Shown: positions 17,922 through 29,500 of the stretch, piece by piece
How the letters are laid out: each line of letters starts with the position of its first letter
Position numbering within the stretch: the first letter of the stretch is position 1
Source: Mycobacterium sp. 852013-51886_SCH5428379
Lineage (GTDB): Bacteria; Actinomycetota; Actinomycetes; Mycobacteriales; Mycobacteriaceae
Reading direction: 5' to 3'
Length of the DNA stretch: 64,000 nt
NCBI RefSeq assembly: GCF_001665575.1
Contig: NZ_LZSU01000009.1
Location: 1 to 64,000, forward strand
The notes under the pieces: generated by a model
Told to the model about the DNA's origin: nothing
Seen by the model: only the letters and a program-made list of their open reading frames with translations
The model's database searches: none
Program-made: the position numbers and the translations under genes

Positions 17922-18932
17922 CTACCAGCCCGCGTTGGTGGCCAGGTCGATGGCGTACTGGTTGACGAAGGTGCCCGCGCTCGGCGCGCCGCGGCACGAC
18001 CCGTCGGACTCGCCGGGCCGCTTCACCCACAGGAACGCGTCGATCTGCGGATTGCCGGTGTCCGTGGTCGGACGCGCACCCAGGGCGCGCCCGCTCGGGT
18101 TGCACCAGTACAGATCGTCGCCCTCGACCGGTCCCGCGCCGTTACGCGAGGTGTCGACGACGAAGGGCTTGCCGCCCGTCATCCCCGATATGGCGGCGCC
18201 GTAGCCGGCCGACTCCTCGGTGGTGAAGAAGTTCGCGGTGTTGAGGCTGAAGCCGCGCGCCTTCGCGACGCCGACCCGGTTGAGCCGGTCGGCCATGACG
18301 TTCGCGGGCACCCAGCGCGGATGTCCGGCGTCGACGTAGACCGCTGTGCCCGGATTGCGGGTCAGCGTGTCGACGGCGTAGGCGATCAGGTCGAAGCGCT
18401 CCTCCTGCTGGGCCGGTGACAGACAGTCGGCCATCGCCAGCGCGTCGGGTTCGAGGATGACCGCGGCCGGGCCGCCGCCGATCGCGCCCGCCACCCCGTC
18501 GATCCACCCCCGGTAGGAGTCGGCCGAGCCGAAACCGCCCGCCGCGTAGCTGCCGCAGTCCCGGTTGGTGATGCCGTAGAGCGCGAGGATCGGCATGGTG
18601 CCCGCGGCCTGCGCCGTGGCGATGTACTTCGCGTCCACCGACGGGGTGGACAGATGGTCCATCCAGTAGGCCGTCGGGGTGTTCACCACCGCGTCGAGCT
18701 GAGGGTTGCCGACGCCGCGCGCCGAGCGGATGCCCTTGGAGTCCGGGTTGACGTAGAACGGCCGCCCGACGAGCGGATTGCCGTCGGCGGCGAGCCGAAT
18801 CTCCGGTGCGGAGGAAACGGGCGCCGCGGCGGGTTCGGCCACGAGCACCGTGCCGGCCACGGCAGCGACTGCGAAGAACGGGGAGATCCACCGCGCGACG
18901 GCGCCGGCGACTGAAGACATCACCCCTGGCAA
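17922..18932 (-). CDS. Secreted glycoside hydrolase family 6 protein (endoglucanase/cellobiohydrolase)
   Basis: 336 residues. N-terminal hydrophobic export signal, mature part from about residue 35. GH6 motifs are present: ITNRDCGSYAAGG with Asp125, and VILEPDALAMADC with the catalytic acid Asp163. The Cys126/Cys170 pair fits the family disulfide. KRPGESDGSC near the C-terminus is the conserved Lys/Asp/Cys region. It resembles mycobacterial CelA1-type cellulases. No cellulose-binding module is visible. It lies 42 nt downstream of a GH5-like gene on the same strand, so the two secreted glycanases probably share a transcript. Confidence 0.92.
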   Translation of the reverse strand: MPGVMSSVAGAVARWISPFFAVAAVAGTVLVAEPAAAPVSSAPEIRLAADGNPLVGRPFYVNPDSKGIRSARGVGNPQLDAVVNTPTAYWMDHLSTPSVDAKYIATAQAAGTMPILALYGITNRDCGSYAAGGFGSADSYRGWIDGVAGAIGGGPAAVILEPDALAMADCLSPAQQEERFDLIAYAVDTLTRNPGTAVYVDAGHPRWVPANVMADRLNRVGVAKARGFSLNTANFFTTEESAGYGAAISGMTGGKPFVVDTSRNGAGPVEGDDLYWCNPSGRALGARPTTDTGNPQIDAFLWVKRPGESDGSCRGAPSAGTFVNQYAIDLATNAGW

Positions 18933-18974
18933 CTTAGTGCGCCTCCGGAAGCGCCACCAAACCGAGTCGGGCGG

Positions 18975-20105
18975 TCAGCTCGCCGCGGTCAGCTTCCGGA
19001 TGACCCGGATCTCCTCGTCGTCGTAGGCCCGGCCGTCCGGGTGCAGCAGATCGCTGAACCACGGATCGGGCGGCGAGGTGTAGGGCGTCTTCCACGAATC
19101 CCACGGCAGATAGGTCTGGGTCCGCCCGGCGACGAAACCCCAGTTGTAGGCGCCGACGTTGCGGCGCTTGGCGACGGGCAGGATGCCCTCCACGGTGCTG
19201 CCGAGTCCCCGCGCGAGGTACTCGGTGCAGATGATCGGCCGGCCCAGCGGTTCGAGCTCGTCGATCCTGGCCTCGAACTCGTCCGGGTCACCGTAGCTGT
19301 GGAACGTGATGATGTCGGAATGCTCGAGCTGGGTGCTGCACACCTTGCTGCGGTTGCCCGGGTTCTTCCAATGGCCCTGCCAGACGCCGCTGGTCAGGGG
19401 CTGCACGGGATTGGCCGCGCGGGTCCACTGGAAGACGTGCGGCAGGAACGCCGCGACGAGCTTCTGCTTGTCCTCGTGTTCGGAGGCGCGGTAGTCCTTC
19501 GACGGGTTGTCCGGTTCGTTCCAGACGTCCCAGCCCAGGACGCGGGGGTCGTTGCGGAACATACCGACCACGCCGGTGACGTAGCTCTGCAGGACGGGCA
19601 GATACCGCGGGTCCTGCAGGCGGGCCGCACCGGGCCCCTGCACCCAGCCGGAGTTGTGCACGCCGGCGACCGGAGGCCGCTGCTTGCCGGCGCGCGGCGC
19701 CGGATCCCAGCACGAGTCGAACAGCACGAACAGCGGTTTGATCCGGTGGCTCGCGGCGATCCCGACGAACTGGGACAGCCTGTTGGCGAACCCGGCCCGG
19801 TCGGTGGCCCACAGCTGATCGTGCAGGAACACCCGCATGGTGTTGAAACCGATCTTGCGGGCCAGTTGCAGTTCACCGTCGATGCGGCGCGGATCGTAGG
19901 TGCCGGCCTGGAACATCTCGATCTGGTTGACGGCCGTGGACGGAACGTAGTTCGCACCGACCAGCCAGCCCTGCGCCTCGTACCAGGCGTTGGCGCGGTC
20001 AGCCGACCATCGGCCGGCCTCCGCCGCACCGGCGACCGGCACCTTCGTCAGTGCAGCGGCCGCCGCCAGGCACAGCGGGAGCTTGAGCGCGGTTCGCCGG
20101 TGCAC
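18975..20105 (-). CDS. Secreted glycoside hydrolase family 5-like protein, second paralogue
   Basis: 376 residues. Signal-like N-terminus with RR followed by a hydrophobic stretch ending near AGAAEA. Catalytic Glu197 lies in WDVWNEPDNP and Glu295 in ICTEYLAR. It is strongly similar along its whole length to the gene at 2768-3928, so it is a within-genome duplicate about 15 kb away. It sits directly upstream of the GH6 cellulase, which suggests cooperative attack on a beta-glucan. GTG start at 20105. Confidence 0.82.
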   Translation of the reverse strand: MHRRTALKLPLCLAAAAALTKVPVAGAAEAGRWSADRANAWYEAQGWLVGANYVPSTAVNQIEMFQAGTYDPRRIDGELQLARKIGFNTMRVFLHDQLWATDRAGFANRLSQFVGIAASHRIKPLFVLFDSCWDPAPRAGKQRPPVAGVHNSGWVQGPGAARLQDPRYLPVLQSYVTGVVGMFRNDPRVLGWDVWNEPDNPSKDYRASEHEDKQKLVAAFLPHVFQWTRAANPVQPLTSGVWQGHWKNPGNRSKVCSTQLEHSDIITFHSYGDPDEFEARIDELEPLGRPIICTEYLARGLGSTVEGILPVAKRRNVGAYNWGFVAGRTQTYLPWDSWKTPYTSPPDPWFSDLLHPDGRAYDDEEIRVIRKLTAAS

Positions 20106-20194
20106 GACGCGACGATAGTGCGCTGTGTTGCCGTCCTACCGTCGTCGGCTCATACTGCAACGCAACGGGTTTCAAATCGTGACCATGGCGCCGG

Positions 20195-22447
<2,253 letters not shown>

Positions 22448-22536
22448 TTACCCGCCCCCGGACGATTCGAACCGGCGCCGGTGCCGGTGCGCCCTCGGGC
22501 CGCGGCGCGGTCGCGACGGCGCGTTAGTGTGCTGTG

Positions 22537-23565
22537 GTGACAGCAGCAGACGTGTCGCCGCTCGAAGCGCGGGTGGGCCACTGGTACCGGATGGATGGTA
22601 CGTACCTGGTGGGCCGCGAGAAGATTCGTGAGTACGCCCGGGCGGTCCAGGACTATCACCCCGCGCACTGGGACGTCGCCGCCGCCGCCGAGCTCGGCTA
22701 TGCGGACGTGATCGCGCCGCTGACGTTCACCTCCGCACCCGGTATGCAGTGCAACCGGCGGATGTTCGAATCGATCGTCGTCGGCTACGACACCTACCTG
22801 CAGACCGAAGAGGTCTTCGAACAGCACCGCCCGATCGTCGCCGGCGACGAGCTGACCATCGACGTCGAGCTGACCGCGGTGCGCCGGACGGCCGGCCGGG
22901 ACTTCATCACCGTGACCAACACCTTCACCGACACCGACGGCGAGCGGGTGCACACGCTGCACACCACGGTCGTCGGCGTCACCGCCGAGGACATCGACGC
23001 AGGCGTGAAGACGGCCGTGCAGAACGCGATGATGCACGACGTCGACTTCTCGGGCGTGGGGTCGCTGGACGCCGACTACGAGAAGACGGTGCGCCCCGGG
23101 GGCGAGATCCGGATCTCCGAAGGCGGTCTGACTCGCACCCCGGGCACCCCGTCGTTCGACGACGTGAAGGTCGGCGATGAGCTGGCCGTCCACCACACCC
23201 GGCTCTCGCGCGGCGATCTGGTGAACTACGCCGGCGTGGCCGGGGACGCCAACCCGATTCACTGGGACGAGGACATCGCCAAACTCGCCGGGCTGCCCGA
23301 CGTCATCGCCCACGGCATGCTCACCATGGGTCTCGGCGCCGGCTTCGCCTCGTCGTGGTCCGGGGATCCCGGTGCGGTCACCCGCTACACGATCCGGCTG
23401 TCCCAGCCGGCGGTGGTCTCGGCCAAGGAGGGCGCCGACATCGAGTTCACCGGCCGAATCAAATCGCTGGATCCCGAGTCTCGCAGCGGTGTCGTCATCG
23501 TCGGCGCGAAGGCCGGCGGTAAGAAGATCTTCGGCCTGGCCACGCTGAACATCCGGTTCAGCTGA
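22537..23565 (+). CDS. Fused HadA/HadB-like (3R)-hydroxyacyl dehydratase (double hotdog, MaoC family)
   Basis: 342 residues, two hotdog folds. The N-terminal half is the FAS1-like/HadA-type dehydratase domain (VGREKIREYARAVQDYHPAHWD). The C-terminal half has the hydratase-2 motif YAGVAGDANPIHWDEDIA with catalytic Asp and His, then HGMLTMGLGAGF. It probably dehydrates (or hydrates) a 3-hydroxyacyl/2-enoyl thioester in lipid metabolism. GTG GTG are the two first codons; the second, at 22537, is used. Nothing around it identifies a specific lipid pathway. Confidence 0.85.
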   Translation: MTAADVSPLEARVGHWYRMDGTYLVGREKIREYARAVQDYHPAHWDVAAAAELGYADVIAPLTFTSAPGMQCNRRMFESIVVGYDTYLQTEEVFEQHRPIVAGDELTIDVELTAVRRTAGRDFITVTNTFTDTDGERVHTLHTTVVGVTAEDIDAGVKTAVQNAMMHDVDFSGVGSLDADYEKTVRPGGEIRISEGGLTRTPGTPSFDDVKVGDELAVHHTRLSRGDLVNYAGVAGDANPIHWDEDIAKLAGLPDVIAHGMLTMGLGAGFASSWSGDPGAVTRYTIRLSQPAVVSAKEGADIEFTGRIKSLDPESRSGVVIVGAKAGGKKIFGLATLNIRFS

Positions 23566-23612
23566 GGGTCGCCTTCCGTTTCGACGGTCGGCCGGTGGGG
23601 AAGATCACGCCC

Positions 23613-24143
23613 ATGGCCGACATCATCGAACTGGTCTACGCCGATCACGACTGGCTGAGAAGGCAGTTCTTCCGCCTCGACGACGCCCAGACCGAAGACG
23701 AGCTCGCCGCGGTCTGGGATCAGCTCAGTGCGCGGTTGGACGCGCACGCCGAGGCCGAGGAGACGGTGTTCTATCCGGCCCTGCTCAAGCACGGCGGCAA
23801 GGACGATCCCGGCAATCCCGAGGGCGACCCCGAAGACGAGACCGAGGACGCCATCACCGACCACAACGCGATCCGTGACGCGGTGCGCGCATCGCGCCGG
23901 CACAAACCCGGCAGCCCGGAGTGGTTCGAGGCGGTGCTCAAGGCGCGGACCGAGAACGGTGCGCACCTCGACGAGGAGGAGCGGGAGGCCATGCCCGACT
24001 TCATCAAGAGCGCGTCGCTGGAACTCCGTCACCAGCTGGGGATGCAGTGGCTGCAGTTCTACGCCGAGCATGACACCACCCAGGGAATCGACAACCGGGA
24101 CAAGGACGCCGACGAGTACATCGAACGGCACTCGGCCCGATGA
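23613..24143 (+). CDS. Hemerythrin domain-containing protein
   Basis: 176 residues, a four-helix bundle with ligands in the expected spacing: HDWLRRQFF, then HAEAEETVFYPALL (His and Glu), then DHNAIRDAV, then HLDEEEREAMP. These would hold a non-haem di-iron site that binds O2, NO or peroxide. An acidic insert (GDPEDETEDA) separates helices 2 and 3. ATG 23613 gives MADIIELVYADHD, the common start; a GTG at 23595 is possible. The last codon and stop overlap the start of the proteasome-like gene (ATGA at 24140-24143), a strong sign of a joint function. Confidence 0.9.
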   Translation: MADIIELVYADHDWLRRQFFRLDDAQTEDELAAVWDQLSARLDAHAEAEETVFYPALLKHGGKDDPGNPEGDPEDETEDAITDHNAIRDAVRASRRHKPGSPEWFEAVLKARTENGAHLDEEEREAMPDFIKSASLELRHQLGMQWLQFYAEHDTTQGIDNRDKDADEYIERHSAR

Positions 24144-24838
24144 CCGTCGTCCTGGCGCTGCGCTGCGCCGACGGTCTGGTCATCGCGGCCGATTCGCAGA
24201 TCACCGAACCCGACCGCGGTTTGAGCTACCCGGCCCAGAAGCTGCACGGCTTGGGTGCGAACGCGGCGTGGGCCGGCAGTGGTTCGCGGGCGGTGCTGTG
24301 GGACCTCGAGCAGACGTTCGACGCGCAGCCGGAGACCATCGTCGAGGCCAACGACGTCGGCCGGGCGCTGCAGACCCGCGTGGTGCCGATCCTGCAGCAC
24401 CACTACGAGAACTTCATCGAGACCGTTCCGGGCCAGAAAGAGACCGGCTCCACGCCTGCGACATACGTTCTCGCTGTGGGCTATTCCGACGGTGAACCGT
24501 TCATCGTGGACGTCGATCCGCACGGTCTGATCGGGCACTACGAGGACATCGGTTTCCACGCGATCGGCAGCGGAGCGCCGCTGGCCCAGCAGGCGCGTGC
24601 CCTGCTGGCGAATTTCCGGATGAACGAGCGGCCGGTGCAGTACGGCGTGCTGGCCGCGCTGCGGGTGCTCGACGCCCTGGACGAGACGTCACCGACCGTC
24701 GGGGGTCCGATGGACGTCTGCCGGATCACCCCCGACGGTGCCCAGCACCTGGAGCCCGACGACGTCGACGCGGCGCGGGACGAGGTGGGCCGTTGGCTGG
24801 AGCTCGAGCGCAAGGCACTCGACCGGCTGTTCCGCTGA
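24140..24838 (+). CDS. Proteasome beta-like Ntn hydrolase without propeptide
   Basis: 232 residues. Translation begins Met-Thr, so removal of Met exposes Thr1 directly. Counting from Thr1, Asp17 (VIAADS) and Lys33 (PAQK) fall exactly at the catalytic positions of 20S proteasome beta/HslV subunits, and AIGSGAPLAQQ is the GSG helix motif. So it is a predicted threonine hydrolase. It differs from the mycobacterial proteasome beta subunit, which has a long propeptide and is encoded with an alpha subunit; no alpha-type gene or ATPase is present here. Related single-gene families form homo-oligomers. It is co-translated with hemerythrin. Substrate could be a peptide or an amide; unknown. Confidence 0.82.
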   Translation: MTVVLALRCADGLVIAADSQITEPDRGLSYPAQKLHGLGANAAWAGSGSRAVLWDLEQTFDAQPETIVEANDVGRALQTRVVPILQHHYENFIETVPGQKETGSTPATYVLAVGYSDGEPFIVDVDPHGLIGHYEDIGFHAIGSGAPLAQQARALLANFRMNERPVQYGVLAALRVLDALDETSPTVGGPMDVCRITPDGAQHLEPDDVDAARDEVGRWLELERKALDRLFR

Positions 24839-24851
24839 CGGATCCGCCTGG

Positions 24852-25706
24852 TCAGTCCCGGTCGGACCACCGGAAAACGGTCAGACAGCCGATCAGGCCG
24901 CCGACACTCCACGCCGTGAGCACCAGGAAGATCCGCCAGTGCTCCCAGCTGCCCGCCGGTTCGATCGAGACCATCTCCGGCGGCAGCAGCACCGAGCGGA
25001 ACCCCTGCGCCATCCACTTGACCGGGAACACCGACCCCACGATGAGCATCCACGTCGGCAGCACCATCAGCGGCACGTAGGTGCCCGACAGGAACTGCAG
25101 ACCCACGGCAGGACCGTTGGTCAGGACGGCGGCCGACAGTGCGTTGCCGGCGATGTTGCTGATGAGGATGCCGAGCAGTGAGCAGCTCACGATGCCCAGC
25201 ACGAAGACCCACCCGAGGGTGAACCACTCGAAAGCGCCCGTGGGCAATCGGAGGTCGAAGACGAACACTCCGACCGCCAGCAGGATCAGCACCTCGGCGA
25301 GGCTGACGATCGCGACGAGCATGATCTTGCCGATGAAGTATGACGACGCGGTCGCGGGAGTCCCCCGCAGCCGCCGCAGCGCTCCGCTGTCCCGGTCGGC
25401 GGCGATGCTGATGCCGAGGTTGATGAACGACGTCGACAGGATGCCGTAGGCCAGCATGCTGGCGGCGATCACCGTGCCGGTGGTGATGTCGCTGCCCGGC
25501 AGCCGCTCCGAGAAGATCGACCCGAGCAGCAGGCAGATCACCGCGGGCATCGAGAACGTCAGCGCCAGCTGTTCGGGCCTGCGGTAGAACATCTTCAGTT
25601 CGGGGATGACGCGGGAGAACCCGATTCGCACCGCCGACGGCAGCGCGGCGGTGGAATGCCGGGTGCGTTGGCGCGCCGGCGAGATCCGGTCCTGACCGAC
25701 GGACAT
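24852..25706 (-). CDS. ABC-2 type exporter permease
   Basis: 284 residues with about six membrane helices and the ABC-2 membrane pattern. The N-terminal cytosolic stretch ends in RVIPELKMFYRRPEQLALTF. SIAADRDSGALRRLRGTPATASSYFIGK is the conserved loop that contacts the ATPase (given here as separate motifs: DRDSGALRRLRGTP and SYFIGK). The start ATG at 25706 forms a TGATG overlap with the ATPase stop. Last gene of the 35053-to-24852 operon, so it probably exports the polyketide product. Confidence 0.88.
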   Translation of the reverse strand: MSVGQDRISPARQRTRHSTAALPSAVRIGFSRVIPELKMFYRRPEQLALTFSMPAVICLLLGSIFSERLPGSDITTGTVIAASMLAYGILSTSFINLGISIAADRDSGALRRLRGTPATASSYFIGKIMLVAIVSLAEVLILLAVGVFVFDLRLPTGAFEWFTLGWVFVLGIVSCSLLGILISNIAGNALSAAVLTNGPAVGLQFLSGTYVPLMVLPTWMLIVGSVFPVKWMAQGFRSVLLPPEMVSIEPAGSWEHWRIFLVLTAWSVGGLIGCLTVFRWSDRD

Positions 25707-26545
25707 CACGCCAGCCCGATCAGATGCAGATACGCGTCTTCCAGCGTCGGCCGCGTGACGGTAAGTTCGGCCAGTTCCGCGCCGTGCGCGCTGCGCTGCC
25801 GGATCAGTTCGGTCGGGCGGTCGGTGTGCTCGACGTGCACCTGGTCGCCCTCGACCCAGCGGACCGTCGCGGCCCCGGTCATGTGCGCGGTCAACCGCGT
25901 CGGCGTGTCCACGGCCACCACGCTGCCTGCGGCGATCACCGCGACCCGATCCGCCAGCGCCGCAGCCTCTTCGAGATAGTGCGTGGTCAGCAGGATCGTG
26001 GTGCCGTCGGCAGCCAACAGCCGGATGAGGTCCCAGAACTGCCGCCGCGCCTCGGGGTCGAAGCCGGTGGTGGGCTCGTCCAGGAACAGCAGATCGGGCA
26101 TGCCGATGATGCCGAGCGCGACGTCGAGGCGGCGGCGCTGACCGCCGGACAGGGCCCGCACCTGCTTCCCGGCCGCGGCGGTGAGGCCCACGAGCTCCAG
26201 CACGTCGGCCGGGGCGCGGGTGGCGCCGTAACACCGCGTGAACATCTGCACCGTCTCCGCGACGGTCAGCATTCCGGCGTCGCTCACCTCCTGCAGCACG
26301 ATGCCGATCCGGGCCCGCCACGCTCGGCCCGCCGTCCCGGGGTCCTCCCCCAGCACTGCGACCTCACCCGCATCGCGGCGGCGGTTGCCCTCGAGGATCT
26401 CGATCGTCGTCGACTTACCCGCACCGTTGGGGCCGAGGATGGCGAAAACCTCCCCGTATCCGACGTCCAGGTCGAGGTCGCGCACCGCAGGCACCCGCCC
26501 ATAGGCCTTCGACAACCCCCGAACGTGGACTGCGGACGCGATCAC
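25706..26545 (-). CDS. ABC exporter ATP-binding protein
   Basis: 279 residues. Walker [11 protein letters not shown], signature LSGGQRRRLDVALG, Walker B LLFLDEPTTGFDPEAR and the H-loop TTHYLEEA are all intact. The DrrA/CcmA-type layout with a ~60-residue C-terminal region (ending LEDAYLHLIG) is typical of drug and antibiotic exporters that pair with one ABC-2 permease. The GTG start overlaps the PKS stop by 4 nt (GTGA), tying export to polyketide synthesis. It works with the permease at 24852-25706. Confidence 0.92.
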   Translation of the reverse strand: MIASAVHVRGLSKAYGRVPAVRDLDLDVGYGEVFAILGPNGAGKSTTIEILEGNRRRDAGEVAVLGEDPGTAGRAWRARIGIVLQEVSDAGMLTVAETVQMFTRCYGATRAPADVLELVGLTAAAGKQVRALSGGQRRRLDVALGIIGMPDLLFLDEPTTGFDPEARRQFWDLIRLLAADGTTILLTTHYLEEAAALADRVAVIAAGSVVAVDTPTRLTAHMTGAATVRWVEGDQVHVEHTDRPTELIRQRSAHGAELAELTVTRPTLEDAYLHLIGLA

Positions 26546-29500
26546 GACGTCGCTCCCCCGGTCTCCGGTTCGGCGGGCTGCGCCTCGAGTTCTGCCAGCA
26601 GGCGACGCAGTTCGTCGTCGGACAGTTCCTCGATCAGCCGGTCCACCCCCTCGTCGGTCACCGGTTGCCCGTCAGGTGCGTCGTCGGTGGCGGGGACGTC
26701 CGCATGAACCTCGCGCAGATCGGTCAGGATGCGCTCGGCCAGCGAGTTCACGCTCACACCCCGCAGGATCTCGAGCACCGGCAGGTCGATCGAGAACATC
26801 GTGTTGATGCGGACACGGAAATCCATGGCCATCATCGAGTCCAGACCGATGTCGTCGAGCATGTCGTCGGGTTCGATGTCGGTCACGGCGGTGTCGAATA
26901 CGGCGGCCACCAGACGCCGCACGTGGTCGGCGACCACCGCCCGGCGCTCGGCCTCCGGGGTCGCGGCCAGCACATCGAGGATCGAGGCGTCCGAATCATC
27001 TTCTGCCGCAGTCGGTCCGGATGCCTGCAAATCGGAGAACATGGCCGGCAGGTGTCCACCGAGGCCGGCCTGGCGGGCCCGGCCCCAGTCGGCGGTGATG
27101 GCGACGACGTTGGCCGCCCGCTGGTTGACGAGGCGGTCGAGGATCCGACCGCCGACCGCGGGGGTGATCAGCTCGATACCCCGATGCGCGTAGATCTTCT
27201 CGAGGTGCAGCTCTTCGACCATGCCCACCGACCACGGCCCCCAGCCGATCGTCAGAGCCGGCAGACCCTGTGCCTGACGGTGATGCGCGAAGGCGTCGAG
27301 GAAGGCGTTGGCCGCCGCGTAATTACCCTGGCCCGGTGCGGCAATGGTCGAGCCGGCCGACCCGAACATGACGAAGAACTCGAGGTCGTGGCCGGCGAAG
27401 GCCTCGTGCAGGATCCGGGTTCCCGTCACCTTCGGCCGCAGCACCTTGACGAAGTCGTCCTCGTCCATGTTCACCAGCAGCTGGTCGGCGACGACTCCTG
27501 CGGCGTGGATGATTCCGCGGACCGGCCGGCCGCCGTCGCGGGTGTGGTCGCGCAACCATGCGGCCACCTGGTCGGCGTCGGTGATGTCGACGCTGGCGGT
27601 GGCGACGTGCGCGCCGAGGCGTTCGACTGCGCGGATGGTGCTGACGGTGGCGAAGTGGGGATCGCCTTCGGTGAGGTCCGCCCAACTGCTTCGCGGGGGG
27701 ATGCTGCTGCGGCCGAGCAGGGTGATGTGCCGCGCGCCCTTCTCGGCGAGGTAGGTGGCCACGACACGGCCGAGCGCCCCGGCGCCGCCGGTGACGACGT
27801 ACGTCGCGTCGGGGGTCAGTTTGGTCGGGAACGGCTTGGTCAGCCCGGCGCACGGACGCAGCCGGGGCACGAACGCCGCGCCGGTGCGCAGGGCGAGCTG
27901 ATCGTCGGCGCCGTCGCTGAGCAGCTGATCGACGATATGCGAGGCGATTTCGGCGTGGCCGTCGGCGAGATCGATGTCGATGAGGCCGCCCCAGTACTCG
28001 CCGAGTTCCTGATGGCCTATGACGCGTCCGAGTCCCCAGATCGCCGCCTGGCCGACACCGCTGAGCGACGTCCCGGGCGCGGGTTGCGCATTCGCGGTGA
28101 CCAGGTGCAGCCGCGGTGTGGTCCCGTCCCGGCCGATCAGCGCCTTGACCAGCCGCAGCACGGCCAGGGCTCCCCGTTCCGGCTCGGGCTGATCGACGGC
28201 GCGGAAGTCGACGACCCCGACCGCCACTCCGGCGCTGTCCAGTTGGGCGGCAACGAGTTCGGCGTCACCGATCGTCTGGACCCACTGTCCTCGGGCGGTG
28301 AGTTCGCCGGCCACCGCCGCACCGACGCCGTGGTCGTCGGTCAGCACGAGCCAGGACCGGTCTGCCTCCGTAGCCGGGACGGGTTCCGGTGCATCGGGGA
28401 TGCGGGGGACCCACTGGATCTCGTAGAGCCCCTTGTCGATGTGCTCGGCCGACATCCGCGACGAAGCGCTCAGCGACTGCACGACGAATCCGTCGAAGAC
28501 GGCGAGCGTACGACCCTCGGCTCCGCTGACGATGATGTCGCATTCGACCGCTTCGCTGGTCGCCTCGACGACGTCGACGCGAACCGACATGTTCTCCTCG
28601 GCCGGGCCATATACCGCGCAGTGCCGGATCCGTGTCGGCAGATACGGATCCTCGCTCTCTTTCTGACCGAGAAACGGCGCACCGAAGAGTGTTTGGAACG
28701 CACCGTCGATCAGCGCAGGGTGAAAACAGTAGTCGCCGAGGCCGGCGGTGATCCCGTCGGGCACGGCGATGTCTGCGATGGCCCAGTCCTCCCCGGCGGT
28801 CACCCGGCGCACCGAACGGAACGCATCGCCGTAGTCGAAGCCGATCGCCTCGGTACGGGCGTAGAAGTCACCACCGTCGATTTCGGCGACCGGTTCGGCC
28901 GTCCCGTGGTCGCCGCGCCCGGCGGGTGCTGTGGGCAGCGTGTTGAGTTCGGCGGTCGCGGTGATCGCCCACTTCAGATCACCGTCGGCCGTCGCGGTGA
29001 ACGCCGCGAACTCCAGCGCGCCGGTGTCCTGGTTGAGCGTGGTCCGCAGGATCGGATCGCAGGTGTCGTCGAGCAGGACGGCGCGGTGCAGTACCAGGTT
29101 GTCCACGCTGTGATGAGACCCGTACGTCGCTTTCGCGGCGGCCACCGCCATCTCGATGTACACCGAGCCGGGCAGCACCACGCTGCCCTGCACCCGGTGG
29201 TCGGCGAGGAACGCGTTCACCAGGGTGCTGATCTCGGCTTCCCAGGTGGGGTGCACACCGCTGACCGGCTGGCCCAGCAGCGGATGGACGGGGCGGTAGA
29301 ACAGCGACTCCGTCGTCTCCTGCGTCTCGACCCAGTAGCGCTTGGTCTGCCATGGATAGGACGGCAGCTTCAGCACCCGGCCGGGACGGGAATGTACCGC
29401 CTCCCAATCGATGTCATGACCATGGCTGTGCAGGGCGCCGACGCAGTCCAGCAGCGTGCGGGCGTCGTCGTGGCCGCGACGCTGCGTCGCGGTCAGCGAC

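Noticed and set aside
22464..22473. GATTCGAACC, which looks like a tRNA T-loop on the minus strand
   Set aside because: The flanking bases do not pair into a T-stem, and no acceptor, D-arm or anticodon arm can be built within 90 nt. Not called as tRNA or att site.
25707..26321. Upstream extension of the ABC permease frame
   Set aside because: The extension is an Arg/Gly/Ala-rich shadow of the ATPase gene; the ATG at 25706 in a TGATG overlap is the better start.
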